This document shows, in pieces, positions 25,871-33,962 of a DNA stretch of 34,053 nucleotides. The notes under the pieces were generated by a model, which saw only the letters and a program-made list of their open reading frames with translations, searched no databases and was not told where the DNA came from. Numbering within the stretch: position 1 is the first letter of the stretch; every line of letters begins with the position of its first letter. The position numbers and the translations under genes are program-made. The DNA comes from Desulfobulbaceae bacterium S3730MH12 (GTDB taxonomy: Bacteria > Desulfobacterota > Desulfobulbia > Desulfobulbales > Desulfocapsaceae). Location: contig MAXH01000255.1 in the NCBI GenBank assembly GCA_001750925.1, forward strand, positions 1-34,053, in the 5' to 3' direction.

Positions 25871-26202
25871 TGATAAGTAATCGCTCAATGAGTTCATTCT
25901 AACTTTTCCAGAATATCACTCCTTTCCCCATTAATCCCAAATAACCTATCATTTTTTTGCCGCTTTTCCCATAAGTTCTTTGCAAACTTCAACCACTCAA
26001 TACAAAAAACAGGTTGACGACATATACCGTAACCCGACAAGTCGGAAAACTTTTTAGTTACGCTGGTTAAGTGCCTTGATACAGAGATTAACCACTTGAA
26101 TTAAATAGCACTTTAGATTTTCTTGTTTTTTATTACAGCTTTTATTGAGTAAGGCACTAAACTGTTTTTGTATTTTACAGGAATTTTATCAGGAGAAATA
26201 CA
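25871..26202 (+). other. Leader region upstream of glpK
   Basis: No gene is visible. It begins with the GATAAGTAATCGCT block also found upstream of the thiolase pair. Further on are a CCGAC/GTCGG dyad (26034-26045) and inverted arms AGTGCCTT (26070-26077) and AAGGCACT (26151-26158) with 73 bases between. The arms may fold in a glpK leader RNA. No known riboswitch was recognised. Confidence 0.3.
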
Positions 26203-27699
26203 ATGCCGGCACATATACTTGCAATTGACCAGGGAACAACCTCCAGCCGTGCAATTATCTTTAATGATCAGTTTGAGATAATCGCATCAGCTCAGCAGGA
26301 ATTTGAACAGTTTTTTCCACAATCCGGCTGGGTAGAACATGACCCCGAGGAAATCTGGAGCAGTACTCTTGCCACCTGCCAAAAGGCGCTGAAAAAATCA
26401 GCCCTCTCTGTCATCGATATTGCAGCTATCGGCATCACAAATCAGAGAGAGACCACTGTCGTCTGGGATAGAGATACAGGAAAGACTATTCATAAAGCTA
26501 TTGTATGGCAGGATCGCAGAACCGCAGAGTTCTGTCGAAAGTTAAAGGACTCCGGACATGAGCAGATGATTACCTCGAAAACCGGACTCCTGCTAGACCC
26601 CTATTTTTCAGGCACCAAGCTCCACTGGATCCTTAATAATGTTGAAGGGGCTAAAGAAAATGCAGAAGCAGGAAAGCTCGCCTTCGGCACCATCGACACT
26701 TTTCTCCTCTGGCGGCTGACCGGCGGAAAAGAGCACTTAACGGATGCCACCAATGCCTCCCGTACAATGCTCTACAATATCCACGATAACAGATGGGATA
26801 AAGAACTCCTGGAACTCCTCGACATTCCACTATCACTTCTACCAGAAGTAAAAGATTCCTCTGCCGATTTCGGCGTCACTGATAAGACCCTTTTTGGTGA
26901 TTCAATCCCCATTCGCGGGATCGCCGGCGACCAACAGTCAGCGCTGGTAGGTCAGGCATGTTTTGAGCCGGGAATGATTAAGTCCACCTATGGCACCGGT
27001 TGCTTTATTGTGCTCAATACCGGTGAACAGGCTGTCATATCAACCAATAAATTACTCACTACCATCGGCTATCGATTAAACGGAGTCACAACCTATGCCC
27101 TTGAAGGCTCCATCTTTGTAGCAGGAGCGGCAGTCCAGTGGATGCGGGATGCAATGGGGCTTATTAAGACCGCCTCAGACACTGGTTCACTTGCCCGCCA
27201 GGCTGATGTTAACCAGGACGTTTATCTGGTACCTGCCTTTACCGGACTTGGGGCACCTCACTGGGATCCTGATGCCCGTGGAGCAATCTTCGGTATCACC
27301 AGAGCAACAGGCCCCGCGGAACTCTCACGGGCAGCGCTTGAATCTGTCTGCTACCAGACCCGCGACCTTCTTGACGCAATGCGGGGAGACTGGAAAGAGA
27401 TGGGGGAGACGGTACTGAGAGTGGATGGCGGCATGGTGGCCTCAAATTATACCATGCAGTTTCTCGCAGATATCCTCAGTGCGCCTGTTGACCGGCCAAT
27501 AGTTCTTGAAACAACAGCAGTGGGTGCAGCCTACCTTGCCGGGTTGTACGGGGGGATCTTCCCGCCTCCAGCAGAATTGGGTACTACATGGAAACGGGAC
27601 AGGCGCTTTGAACCTTCCCTGGCTGAAGAGCTGAGAATGAGAAAGTACAACGGCTGGAAGGATGCTGTCAGCAGGACTTTGACTGTCAAAGAAGAATAG
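26203..27699 (+). CDS. glpK: Glycerol kinase
   Basis: The 498 residues match the usual GlpK length. It phosphorylates glycerol to sn-glycerol-3-phosphate with ATP. The N-terminal FGGY loop is [16 protein letters not shown]. The glycerol-site motifs are [31 protein letters not shown] and [13 protein letters not shown], and the catalytic-base region is [26 protein letters not shown] and the C-terminal [20 protein letters not shown] complete the ATP site. AGGAG lies before the ATG. The glycerol ABC importer is encoded divergently upstream and glpABC downstream, so it is the metabolic link between import and oxidation. No glpF facilitator gene is in the window. Confidence 0.98.
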   Translation: MPAHILAIDQGTTSSRAIIFNDQFEIIASAQQEFEQFFPQSGWVEHDPEEIWSSTLATCQKALKKSALSVIDIAAIGITNQRETTVVWDRDTGKTIHKAIVWQDRRTAEFCRKLKDSGHEQMITSKTGLLLDPYFSGTKLHWILNNVEGAKENAEAGKLAFGTIDTFLLWRLTGGKEHLTDATNASRTMLYNIHDNRWDKELLELLDIPLSLLPEVKDSSADFGVTDKTLFGDSIPIRGIAGDQQSALVGQACFEPGMIKSTYGTGCFIVLNTGEQAVISTNKLLTTIGYRLNGVTTYALEGSIFVAGAAVQWMRDAMGLIKTASDTGSLARQADVNQDVYLVPAFTGLGAPHWDPDARGAIFGITRATGPAELSRAALESVCYQTRDLLDAMRGDWKEMGETVLRVDGGMVASNYTMQFLADILSAPVDRPIVLETTAVGAAYLAGLYGGIFPPPAELGTTWKRDRRFEPSLAEELRMRKYNGWKDAVSRTLTVKEE

Positions 27700-27757
27700 A
27701 ACTCATATAACTCATGATGCTATCTAGTGTATCACTGATGGAACCAGGTGTACCATA

Positions 27758-28582
27758 TTAACGACAGCTCGAGGCATCACCACGTTTCCCGCAAGCTCCC
27801 CTGGCATCACAGTTTACATAACCATTCGGACATGGCCTTTGTCGATCATAGTCCCAGAAAATATTTCCAGGAGGATGCCCGCCACTGCCACCTCCCCTAT
27901 TTCGACAGGTGGCCTCATTGCCCCGGCGCCCACAATCACCGGAAGCGTCGCAGTTCACGTAGCCGCGGGCACAAGGCCTGTTGGCACTGTAATCCCAATA
28001 GATATCTCCACGGGGATGAGAAGGAGCCCTGTCCCCTTCCCAGTTGCCATTGTTCTGACCACCCTGATTACAGTCAAAATTGGGGGTATACATAATGGAT
28101 GCATAGCGCCCCTGGGTGGTGCGAACGGCTATACACTGGCGGCTTCGATTATCACGCCAATAGCTGTAGGCACTGTAGCCCGACTTGTCGGTGCGAATCC
28201 ACCTGTACCCACGGTGCTCCATCTGTCTTTCGGCATCACGTCCTTTGGCACCGATCAAATCCTGCAAATTAGGGACCTGTCCCTGACCATAGTCGGCTCC
28301 AGGCGATGAATAACTTGAGCGGCCAACGGTAAACTCAGCACGACACCCCCTGTCAACCCAGATCCCACCTCGATCGTAGCCCCAGGTTCTCCCTTCAATG
28401 CACTCATGTGACGAAAGCTGCCGACTCAGCCTGACCTGATCTTCCGTATTAACCCGGCAGTATGTATATTGAGAGTCACGACTGCTACAGGTTATATAGC
28501 GTGAATCCGCCCAAAGCGGGTGAGAAAAAAGCAGTATAGCAATGGCAACAAAAAACACTTTAGATGACATATTAGAACTCAT
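27758..28582 (-). CDS. Secreted Cys-rich protein with a DUF3011-like domain and C-terminal repeats
   Basis: A 274-residue protein with a signal peptide (MSSNMSSKVFFVAIAILLFSHPLWA). A DUF3011-like part follows at about 30-90: ITCSSRDSQYTYCRVN, LSRQLSSHECIEGRTWGYDRGGIWVDRGCRAEFTVG. A middle region holds DLIGAKGRDAERQMEHRGYRWI and YSYWRDNRSRQCIAV. The C-terminus has two copies of a roughly 30-residue unit, G(D/N)I(Y/F)WDY..(N/Q)RPC..GYVNCDA.G.CG(R/K)RG, with four cysteines each. Its function is unknown; disulfide-rich periplasmic or outer-surface placement is likely. GGGGGG lies close before the ATG. It points against glpK and glpA, so it is an intruder in the glycerol cluster. A Fur-box-like site upstream suggests iron control. 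Confidence 0.75.
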   Translation of the reverse strand: MSSNMSSKVFFVAIAILLFSHPLWADSRYITCSSRDSQYTYCRVNTEDQVRLSRQLSSHECIEGRTWGYDRGGIWVDRGCRAEFTVGRSSYSSPGADYGQGQVPNLQDLIGAKGRDAERQMEHRGYRWIRTDKSGYSAYSYWRDNRSRQCIAVRTTQGRYASIMYTPNFDCNQGGQNNGNWEGDRAPSHPRGDIYWDYSANRPCARGYVNCDASGDCGRRGNEATCRNRGGGSGGHPPGNIFWDYDRQRPCPNGYVNCDARGACGKRGDASSCR

Positions 28583-28633
28583 TTAAGCCCCCCGACAAAA
28601 ATAATAAGAGACTGCTGCAGCAGCACATCTCAA

Positions 28634-28652
28634 TATAATGATAATCAATATC
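28634..28652 (-). promoter_or_regulatory. Fur-box-like site upstream of the secreted DUF3011 protein
   Basis: TATAATGATAATCAATATC matches the classical Fur consensus GATAATGATAATCATTATC at 17 of 19 positions. It lies 52 bases upstream of the minus-strand start at 28582, a normal distance for repression. It is about 215 bases from glpA, so that gene is the less likely target. Confidence 0.65.
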
Positions 28653-28774
28653 ATTCATACTATCGATTGAGTTTTGCAATGTCAAGAAGATTTAATTTTG
28701 GTAATTGATATTGCAGTAATGATCTTTGCCAATCATAATGGCGCCGTAAAAGTTTCGGCTACAGCTGAGTCTAC

Positions 28775-28786
28775 TTTCGAACGAAA
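28775..28786 (+). promoter_or_regulatory. Small TTTCG/CGAAA dyad upstream of glpA
   Basis: TTTCG (28775-28779) and CGAAA (28782-28786) flank AA, some 80 bases before the glpA start. The half-sites resemble those in the glpV dyads. It is a possible GlpR site, but short enough to occur by chance. Confidence 0.3.
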
Positions 28787-28867
28787 TTTATACGATTTTC
28801 ACTTGAACTATTCAGTTAACTGGATTACACATTATCAGAGATAAAAATTCTGCCACCCTTCAGCAAC

Positions 28868-30454
28868 ATGACACAAAAACCTAAAGAACAGAGAATTGAA
28901 ACTGAAGTCCTGATAATCGGTGCTGGTGTTACCGGTGCGGGTATCATGCGCGACCTTGCACTCAGGGGAGTGCAATCCCTTCTTATAGACAGAAAGGATC
29001 TGTGCGCAGGTGCATCCGGCGGAAACCATGGCCTGCTCCATTCAGGAAGCAGGTATATCTCCAGTGATCTTCATTCCGCAATTGAATGCAGGGAGGAAAG
29101 CACTATCCTCAAGCATGTCGCCTCTCAATGCATTGAAGAGACAGGGGGACTTTTTGTTGCTGTCGAAGGCGATGATCCCGGCTTTGCGGAGAACTTTGCT
29201 GCATTGTGCCAGCCGGCAGGAATAGCCTGTGATCAAATCTCCTGCGCTGATGCGAAAAAACTCGAACCGCTGTTATCCGATAGGCTCTTCAAAGCATACA
29301 GAGTCCCGGACGCAACTATCGATCCATTTCGTCTGGCACTGCTCAATGTAGCTCATGCTCAAATGCTGAATAACAGTTCTTTTCGCCCCCATACCGAAAT
29401 TCTCCTCTTCACTGTCAAAGATGGAAAAATAGAGAGTGCAACATGCAGGGATAACCGGACAAACACCACCCTAACTATTTACGCCAAACAGTATATAAAT
29501 GCAGGCGGAGCCTGGGCCATGAACATCGCTCAGCTGGCCGGCTGTAAAGATGTCAGTCTGCTCTACTCCAAAGGAACCCTGCTTGTCAGCCATGACCGTT
29601 TAACAACCCATGTGATCAACCGATTACGGCCTCCAGGTGACGGTGACATCCTGGTACCCGGAGGAACTGTATCCGTTCTCGGCACCACCTCGATACGTGT
29701 CGACGATCTTGAAACGGTCAAGCCGACTGTTGCAGAAATTGATATCAACGTCCGGGAAGGAGCCGCCATGATACCGACTCTTGCAGCAGCCCGGTATATC
29801 AGGGCATTTTCCGGAGTACGTCCCCTCCTGCAGTCCGCAGGCGGCAGTGACGACAGAGAAGCAACCAGGGGGTTTGCCCTCCTGGACCACTCCACACAAA
29901 ACCTTTCTAATTTCAGTACAATAACGGGTGGTAAACTGACCACTTACAGACTGATGGCTGAGAAAACATGCGACCTGGTTGCCGAACGACTGAATAACAG
30001 CGAGCCATGTCAAACCCATATAACTCCTCTGCCCGACGAAGAAAGTTGCAAATGGACTGAACCCGGAGCTTCACCAAAATACTGGTACAAAGCCAATGAC
30101 CCCGAAGACATGATTCTTTGTGAATGTGAAATGGTACCTCAGTCGGCAATAGATGAAATTGTCAAGGATGCACCCGGTGCCGAAAAAGAGATGACCCTTA
30201 AAGCCATTGCTCTCAGATCCCGTGCAGGCAAGGGTCCGTGCCAGGGTTCATTCTGCGGTATCCGTATTGCCTCCTACCTCTATGACCAGGGCCATTACCA
30301 CGATACAACAGGACTTATCCATATGCGTGATTTCTTTAACGAACGTTTCAAAGGAACACGCACCGTCACTTGGGGCCTGCAGGCTGCCCAGATGGAACTG
30401 GCGGAAGCATTGCATTGTGGGTTGCTGGGGCTGGATAATATCAATGATGATTGA
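28868..30454 (+). CDS. glpA: Anaerobic glycerol-3-phosphate dehydrogenase subunit A
   Basis: The 528-residue FAD enzyme oxidises glycerol-3-phosphate to dihydroxyacetone phosphate in the GlpABC complex. The FAD motif is VLIIGAGVTGAGIMRDLALRG, followed by IDRKDLCAGASGGNHGLLHSGSRYISSD, typical of GlpA. FSTITGGKLTTYRLMAEKTCDLV is the C-terminal substrate/FAD region. The tail carries a BFD-like [2Fe-2S] domain, with ILCECEMV and SRAGKGPCQGSFCGIR supplying four cysteines. Length agrees with E. coli GlpA (about 540). No good ribosome-binding site is seen before the ATG. The stop codon TGA is at the same time the first three bases of a palindromic repeat, so the gene end may have been set by an insertion. 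Confidence 0.93.
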   Translation: MTQKPKEQRIETEVLIIGAGVTGAGIMRDLALRGVQSLLIDRKDLCAGASGGNHGLLHSGSRYISSDLHSAIECREESTILKHVASQCIEETGGLFVAVEGDDPGFAENFAALCQPAGIACDQISCADAKKLEPLLSDRLFKAYRVPDATIDPFRLALLNVAHAQMLNNSSFRPHTEILLFTVKDGKIESATCRDNRTNTTLTIYAKQYINAGGAWAMNIAQLAGCKDVSLLYSKGTLLVSHDRLTTHVINRLRPPGDGDILVPGGTVSVLGTTSIRVDDLETVKPTVAEIDINVREGAAMIPTLAAARYIRAFSGVRPLLQSAGGSDDREATRGFALLDHSTQNLSNFSTITGGKLTTYRLMAEKTCDLVAERLNNSEPCQTHITPLPDEESCKWTEPGASPKYWYKANDPEDMILCECEMVPQSAIDEIVKDAPGAEKEMTLKAIALRSRAGKGPCQGSFCGIRIASYLYDQGHYHDTTGLIHMRDFFNERFKGTRTVTWGLQAAQMELAEALHCGLLGLDNINDD

Positions 30455-30570
30455 TGGCGTCGTAAAAAGCCCGATCTCCTGCGTTGTAGGTTTTTGACAG
30501 ATACTTGTATATCGAACTTTTTAACTTAGCCATCTATAACTTTGAATGACCTTTTTACGAGTCTATCATA
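30452..30570. repeat. MITE/REP-like palindromic repeat, copy 2, abutting the glpA stop
   Basis: It begins TGATGGCGTCGTAAAAAG and ends CTTTTTACGAGT...ATCATA, the ends seen in copy 1 (25681-25848), which lies in the opposite orientation. AACTTTTTAACTTAGCCATC is shared as well. The central stem of copy 1 (about 45 bases) is absent here. It fills most of the 151-base gap between glpA and glpB. A clear flanking duplication is not visible. Confidence 0.7.
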
Positions 30571-30605
30571 ACTGAACAACAAGGTTTTACCTGGAGATGT
30601 AGTAC

Positions 30606-31889
30606 ATGATTGAAGAAGACCGAAACTTTACTGCAGAACTGGCGGTTATCGGTACCGGTCTTGCCGGTTTTGCCGCATCGATCTTTGCCCTGAAACGAGA
30701 TATCAAAACCGCCCAGATCGGCAATACCGGTGCTGTGGCCTATACCACGGGATATCTTGATCTGCTGGGCTCCCTTTCCCCCGATTACCCTTCCTCAATA
30801 GAAGACCCGTGGCAGGGAATAGAACAGCTGAAAGATTCCCATCCGGGGCATCCACTTTGTCGCATTCCTAAAACTGATATTTTCACAGCTTTTGAACAAT
30901 TTACCAGTTTTCTGGGGGAATGCGGAATCACCTACACCCCTCCCGAAAAATCAAATATCCGTGTCCTCACGCCCGCCGGGACCCTCAAGCCCACCCTCTG
31001 TGTTCCCTCTACCATGAAGGTCGGTTCTACAGCCTTTTCTCAGAAAGAACCCTGTGTCATTATCGACTTCAAAGGCCTCAAAGGTTTCAGCAGTCGTCAG
31101 GTTGTGGCCAACTTGAAAGACAAATGGCCGAAACTCAGCAGCAGACGGGTAGAGTTCCCTGATATGGCTTCTGGTGAAATATACCCGGAGGTCATGGCAC
31201 GTTCTCTGGAAGTTCCTGCAACACGTGAAAAACTCGCCAAAATCTTGGTTGAAGCAGCGGAAGATGCAAAAATTATAGGTTTACCGGCAATTCTCGGGAT
31301 GCATACACCGGATCTGGTGAGAGAGAAGATGGAGCAGCTTACCGGGCTGCAGATATTTGAGATTCCAACAATGCCGCCATCTGTTCCCGGAATTCGGCTG
31401 CGTGAGATGTTCGAACAACTCCTTCCCCAAAAGGGAGTCATCCTTATCCCGCAACAGAAAGTAGACAAACTGGTATTTATTGAGGACGGCGCTCAACTTT
31501 CTCTGAGCGATTCATTTGGCCCAATAACAATTCATTCAAAGAGTGTTATTCTCGCCACCGGTCGTTTTCTTAGTGGAGGCCTGGAGGCAAGCATTGATGG
31601 TGTAAGCGAACCTCTGCTTAACCTCCCCGTTACTCAACCGGCTTCAAGGAGAAAATGGTACAGAGAAAAATATACAGACTATCGTGGTCATTCAGTCAAC
31701 AGTGCAGGCATTGAAGTTGATTCCAGCTTCAGACCACTTGATAGCCGCGGCCAACCTTACAGCAAAAACCTCTTTGCAGCTGGTGTTATTCTTGCCCACC
31801 AGGACTGGATTCGAGGGCGCTGCGGAGCTGGCGTGGCTATAGCCACAGCATATAAGGCTGTAGAAGAAGTGGAAAAACTCTTAACATAA
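30606..31889 (+). CDS. glpB: Anaerobic glycerol-3-phosphate dehydrogenase subunit B
   Basis: The 427-residue flavoprotein has the N-terminal dinucleotide motif AVIGTGLAGFAASIFALKRDIKTAQIGNTGAVAYTTGYLDLLG, as in GlpB. The protein closes with PYSKNLFAAGVILAHQDWIRGRCGAGVAIATAYKAVEEV, the usual GlpB end where the FAD-binding fold is completed. It associates with GlpA and relays electrons toward the membrane-linked GlpC. GGAG lies nine bases before the ATG. It is 29 bases upstream of glpC, and 151 bases from glpA because of the repeat between them. Confidence 0.92.
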   Translation: MIEEDRNFTAELAVIGTGLAGFAASIFALKRDIKTAQIGNTGAVAYTTGYLDLLGSLSPDYPSSIEDPWQGIEQLKDSHPGHPLCRIPKTDIFTAFEQFTSFLGECGITYTPPEKSNIRVLTPAGTLKPTLCVPSTMKVGSTAFSQKEPCVIIDFKGLKGFSSRQVVANLKDKWPKLSSRRVEFPDMASGEIYPEVMARSLEVPATREKLAKILVEAAEDAKIIGLPAILGMHTPDLVREKMEQLTGLQIFEIPTMPPSVPGIRLREMFEQLLPQKGVILIPQQKVDKLVFIEDGAQLSLSDSFGPITIHSKSVILATGRFLSGGLEASIDGVSEPLLNLPVTQPASRRKWYREKYTDYRGHSVNSAGIEVDSSFRPLDSRGQPYSKNLFAAGVILAHQDWIRGRCGAGVAIATAYKAVEEVEKLLT

Positions 31890-31917
31890 AAGGTTCCTGG
31901 CTTCACAAGGAAGTGGC

Positions 31918-33195
31918 ATGACGGAAACAACAATACCTATAATCAATTTTAAAGAAAAAGCTGAAGAACTGCTGCCTGAAGGTGCCAGCTTCGAAGCCTG
32001 CCTAACCTGCGGACTCTGCTCTTCCGGCTGCCCTGCATCCGGCATAGAAAACATGGATCCCCGTAAATTTATCCGCATGGCCATGCTTGGCATGGACAAA
32101 GAACTTTCCACCAGTAAATGGGTGTGGGCATGCACTCAATGCAAACGGTGTCAGCATGTCTGCCCCATGAGCATCGATGTCTCCCAGCTGGTTTTTCTTG
32201 CCCGCTCCAACTGGCCCCAGGAAAAAAAACCGGCCGGTATCGTGCGCTCATGCCAGCTCATCCAGTCAACCGACTCTACCAGTGCCATGGGGCTGCCTCC
32301 TGAGGATTTTGTCTTTGTGGTACAAGATGTCCTTGAAGAAGTCCGCGAACTGCAGCCGGAGTTTAAAAATTTGCAGGCACCGATGGATAAAAAAGGTGCA
32401 CATTTCTTCGTCAACCAGAATTCCCGTGAACCGATGAGTGAACCTGACGAAATGGTGCCGCTCTGGAAAATCTTCGATATTGTCGGTGCCGACTGGACTT
32501 ACTCATCCAGGGCATGGGCTGCGGAAAATTTCTGCATGTTTTCAGGCAATGAAGAGGCGTGGCGCGAGGTGATCCAGAAGAGAGTCGATGCAGTGAATGA
32601 GTTGGGTTGTGAGGTATGGCTGAACACCGAATGCGGCCACTCCTACTATACAATGTGGAATGGTATAAACAGGTTTGGTATGGAGGCGGATTTCAAGCTT
32701 GAAAGCCTTGTGACCTATTATGCCAGGTGGATCCGTGAAGGAAAATTACCCGTCAATTCAGATTGGAACAGGAAGAACATTATTTTCACCGTTCAGGATC
32801 CCTGCATGATTGTTCGAAAAGCTTACGGGGAATCGATTGCTGAAGATATGAGATTTGTAACAAAATCTCTGGTGGGTGAGGAGAATTTCATCGACATGCA
32901 GCCTAATCGCAGTGCCAACTATTGTTGCGGCGGAGGCGGTGGATTCCTGCAGGCGGGCATGACTGAACATCGCAGAACCTATGGCAAACGAAAATTTGAC
33001 CAGATTGCAGCAACCGGGGCGAGCTATGTGCTCACCCCCTGCCATAACTGTCATTCCCAGATGGAGGATATCGGTCATCACTATGGAGGCAACTACGGGG
33101 TCGTCCATTTCTGGACCCTTATCTGTCTCTCTCTTGGCATTCTGGGAGAAAACGAGAGAACCTATCTCGGTCCGGATCTGCTTGAATGTATATAA
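31918..33195 (+). CDS. glpC: GlpC-type iron-sulfur subunit with HdrD-like CCG motifs
   Basis: A 425-residue protein. Two [4Fe-4S] clusters are evident: Cys28-x2-Cys31-x2-Cys34-x3-Cys38-Pro (CLTCGLCSSGCP) and Cys72-x2-Cys75-x2-Cys78-x3-Cys82-Pro (CTQCKRCQHVCP). The C-terminal half has a CCG-domain pattern, DPCMIVRK ... NYCCGGGGGFLQAG ... TPCHNCHSQ. The first CCG repeat is reduced to NTECGHSYYTMW. GlpC passes electrons from GlpAB to the quinone pool. The CCG signature is like HdrD or TmcB of sulfate reducers, which act on disulfides or membrane carriers. No membrane helix is obvious. It is last in the glpABC unit. Confidence 0.88.
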   Translation: MTETTIPIINFKEKAEELLPEGASFEACLTCGLCSSGCPASGIENMDPRKFIRMAMLGMDKELSTSKWVWACTQCKRCQHVCPMSIDVSQLVFLARSNWPQEKKPAGIVRSCQLIQSTDSTSAMGLPPEDFVFVVQDVLEEVRELQPEFKNLQAPMDKKGAHFFVNQNSREPMSEPDEMVPLWKIFDIVGADWTYSSRAWAAENFCMFSGNEEAWREVIQKRVDAVNELGCEVWLNTECGHSYYTMWNGINRFGMEADFKLESLVTYYARWIREGKLPVNSDWNRKNIIFTVQDPCMIVRKAYGESIAEDMRFVTKSLVGEENFIDMQPNRSANYCCGGGGGFLQAGMTEHRRTYGKRKFDQIAATGASYVLTPCHNCHSQMEDIGHHYGGNYGVVHFWTLICLSLGILGENERTYLGPDLLECI

Positions 33196-33288
33196 GCCGA
33201 TAGCCTACAAGATGGTCTAAGTAAGTATCAATAATGCGAACCGGCAGTTTCTCTTCTTTCTCCAACAAAAAAATTAGAAAGGATAATC

Positions 33289-33324
33289 ATGGGACATATC
33301 TCTCCTATTAAAAGATATATATAA
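33289..33324 (+). other. Eleven-codon frame with a good ribosome-binding site
   Basis: AAAGGATAATC precedes ATG, and the frame reads MGHISPIKRYI before TAA. It lies between glpC and a convergent gene. It may be a degraded gene start or chance. No function is proposed. Confidence 0.2.
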
Positions 33325-33342
33325 ATGTAATTATTTGATTTT

Positions 33343-33798
33343 TTATTCTCTGTACTTGTGTAAAAACCCTTCTATAAAATCAACATTAAATAATACCGCC
33401 TGGCATGTAAATTCTTCGCAAAGGTGTGGCGGATTGTGAGAAGAAAAACCTTCCGGCCGCAAGACATCACATAACAAACTATTGTACCGGTTTTCAAATT
33501 GTTGAGCAAACTCGTTACAGGAATTTACAATATCATTGTCTGAAATATCCATTCTTCTTCCAAGAATACCCAGAAACATTAAAGTGCCTTCAACCAAACC
33601 ACATTGAGCCCCGTATTGTCCTGCACCATGCATCCCAAGAGCCGAATCTATAATTTGATCAGATAATTCAATGTCATATTTTTCTGATAAAATTTTAAGA
33701 TTAGTAGTGGCACAATTAATGTCATCATTCCAGTAATATTCTTTTACTTTTTTTTGTATAAATTCTATAGGTTCCATATGTTTATTCCAGGTTTTCAT
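33343..33798 (-). CDS. Cys-rich redox-type protein of the C_GCAxxG_C_C family
   Basis: The 151-residue protein has the spaced cysteine pattern of this family. Cys29 lies in DINCATTN, then GAGQYGAQCGLVEG, SLLCDVLRPEGF, and HLCEEFTCQAV near the end. Family members are small cytosolic or exported proteins of unknown function, possibly binding a metal cluster or taking part in electron transfer. They are common in anaerobes. An in-frame ATG at 33777 would remove seven residues, and neither start has a convincing ribosome-binding site. It converges on the glpC end and is divergent from the LysR gene. Confidence 0.75.
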   Translation of the reverse strand: MKTWNKHMEPIEFIQKKVKEYYWNDDINCATTNLKILSEKYDIELSDQIIDSALGMHGAGQYGAQCGLVEGTLMFLGILGRRMDISDNDIVNSCNEFAQQFENRYNSLLCDVLRPEGFSSHNPPHLCEEFTCQAVLFNVDFIEGFLHKYRE

Positions 33799-33812
33799 TT
33801 CAGAATCTCTTG

Positions 33813-33830
33813 GAGTCTCGTCCCTCGCTT
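33813..33830. repeat. Short dispersed repeat, copy 2
   Basis: GAGTCTCGTCCCTCGCTT repeats the 19394-19411 sequence with one change. It lies just upstream of the GCAxxG gene start. Confidence 0.4.
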
Positions 33831-33962
33831 ACCTGTTTCTTAGTTTCCAATAATCTGTTTTTTTGGTCTATTGCACTGTATGGACAATATGAAAAGAAAG
33901 CTAATCGTATGATGTGATTACGCTGATCAAATAATCTGATGACTTTTTGAGAGACAAAAAAT

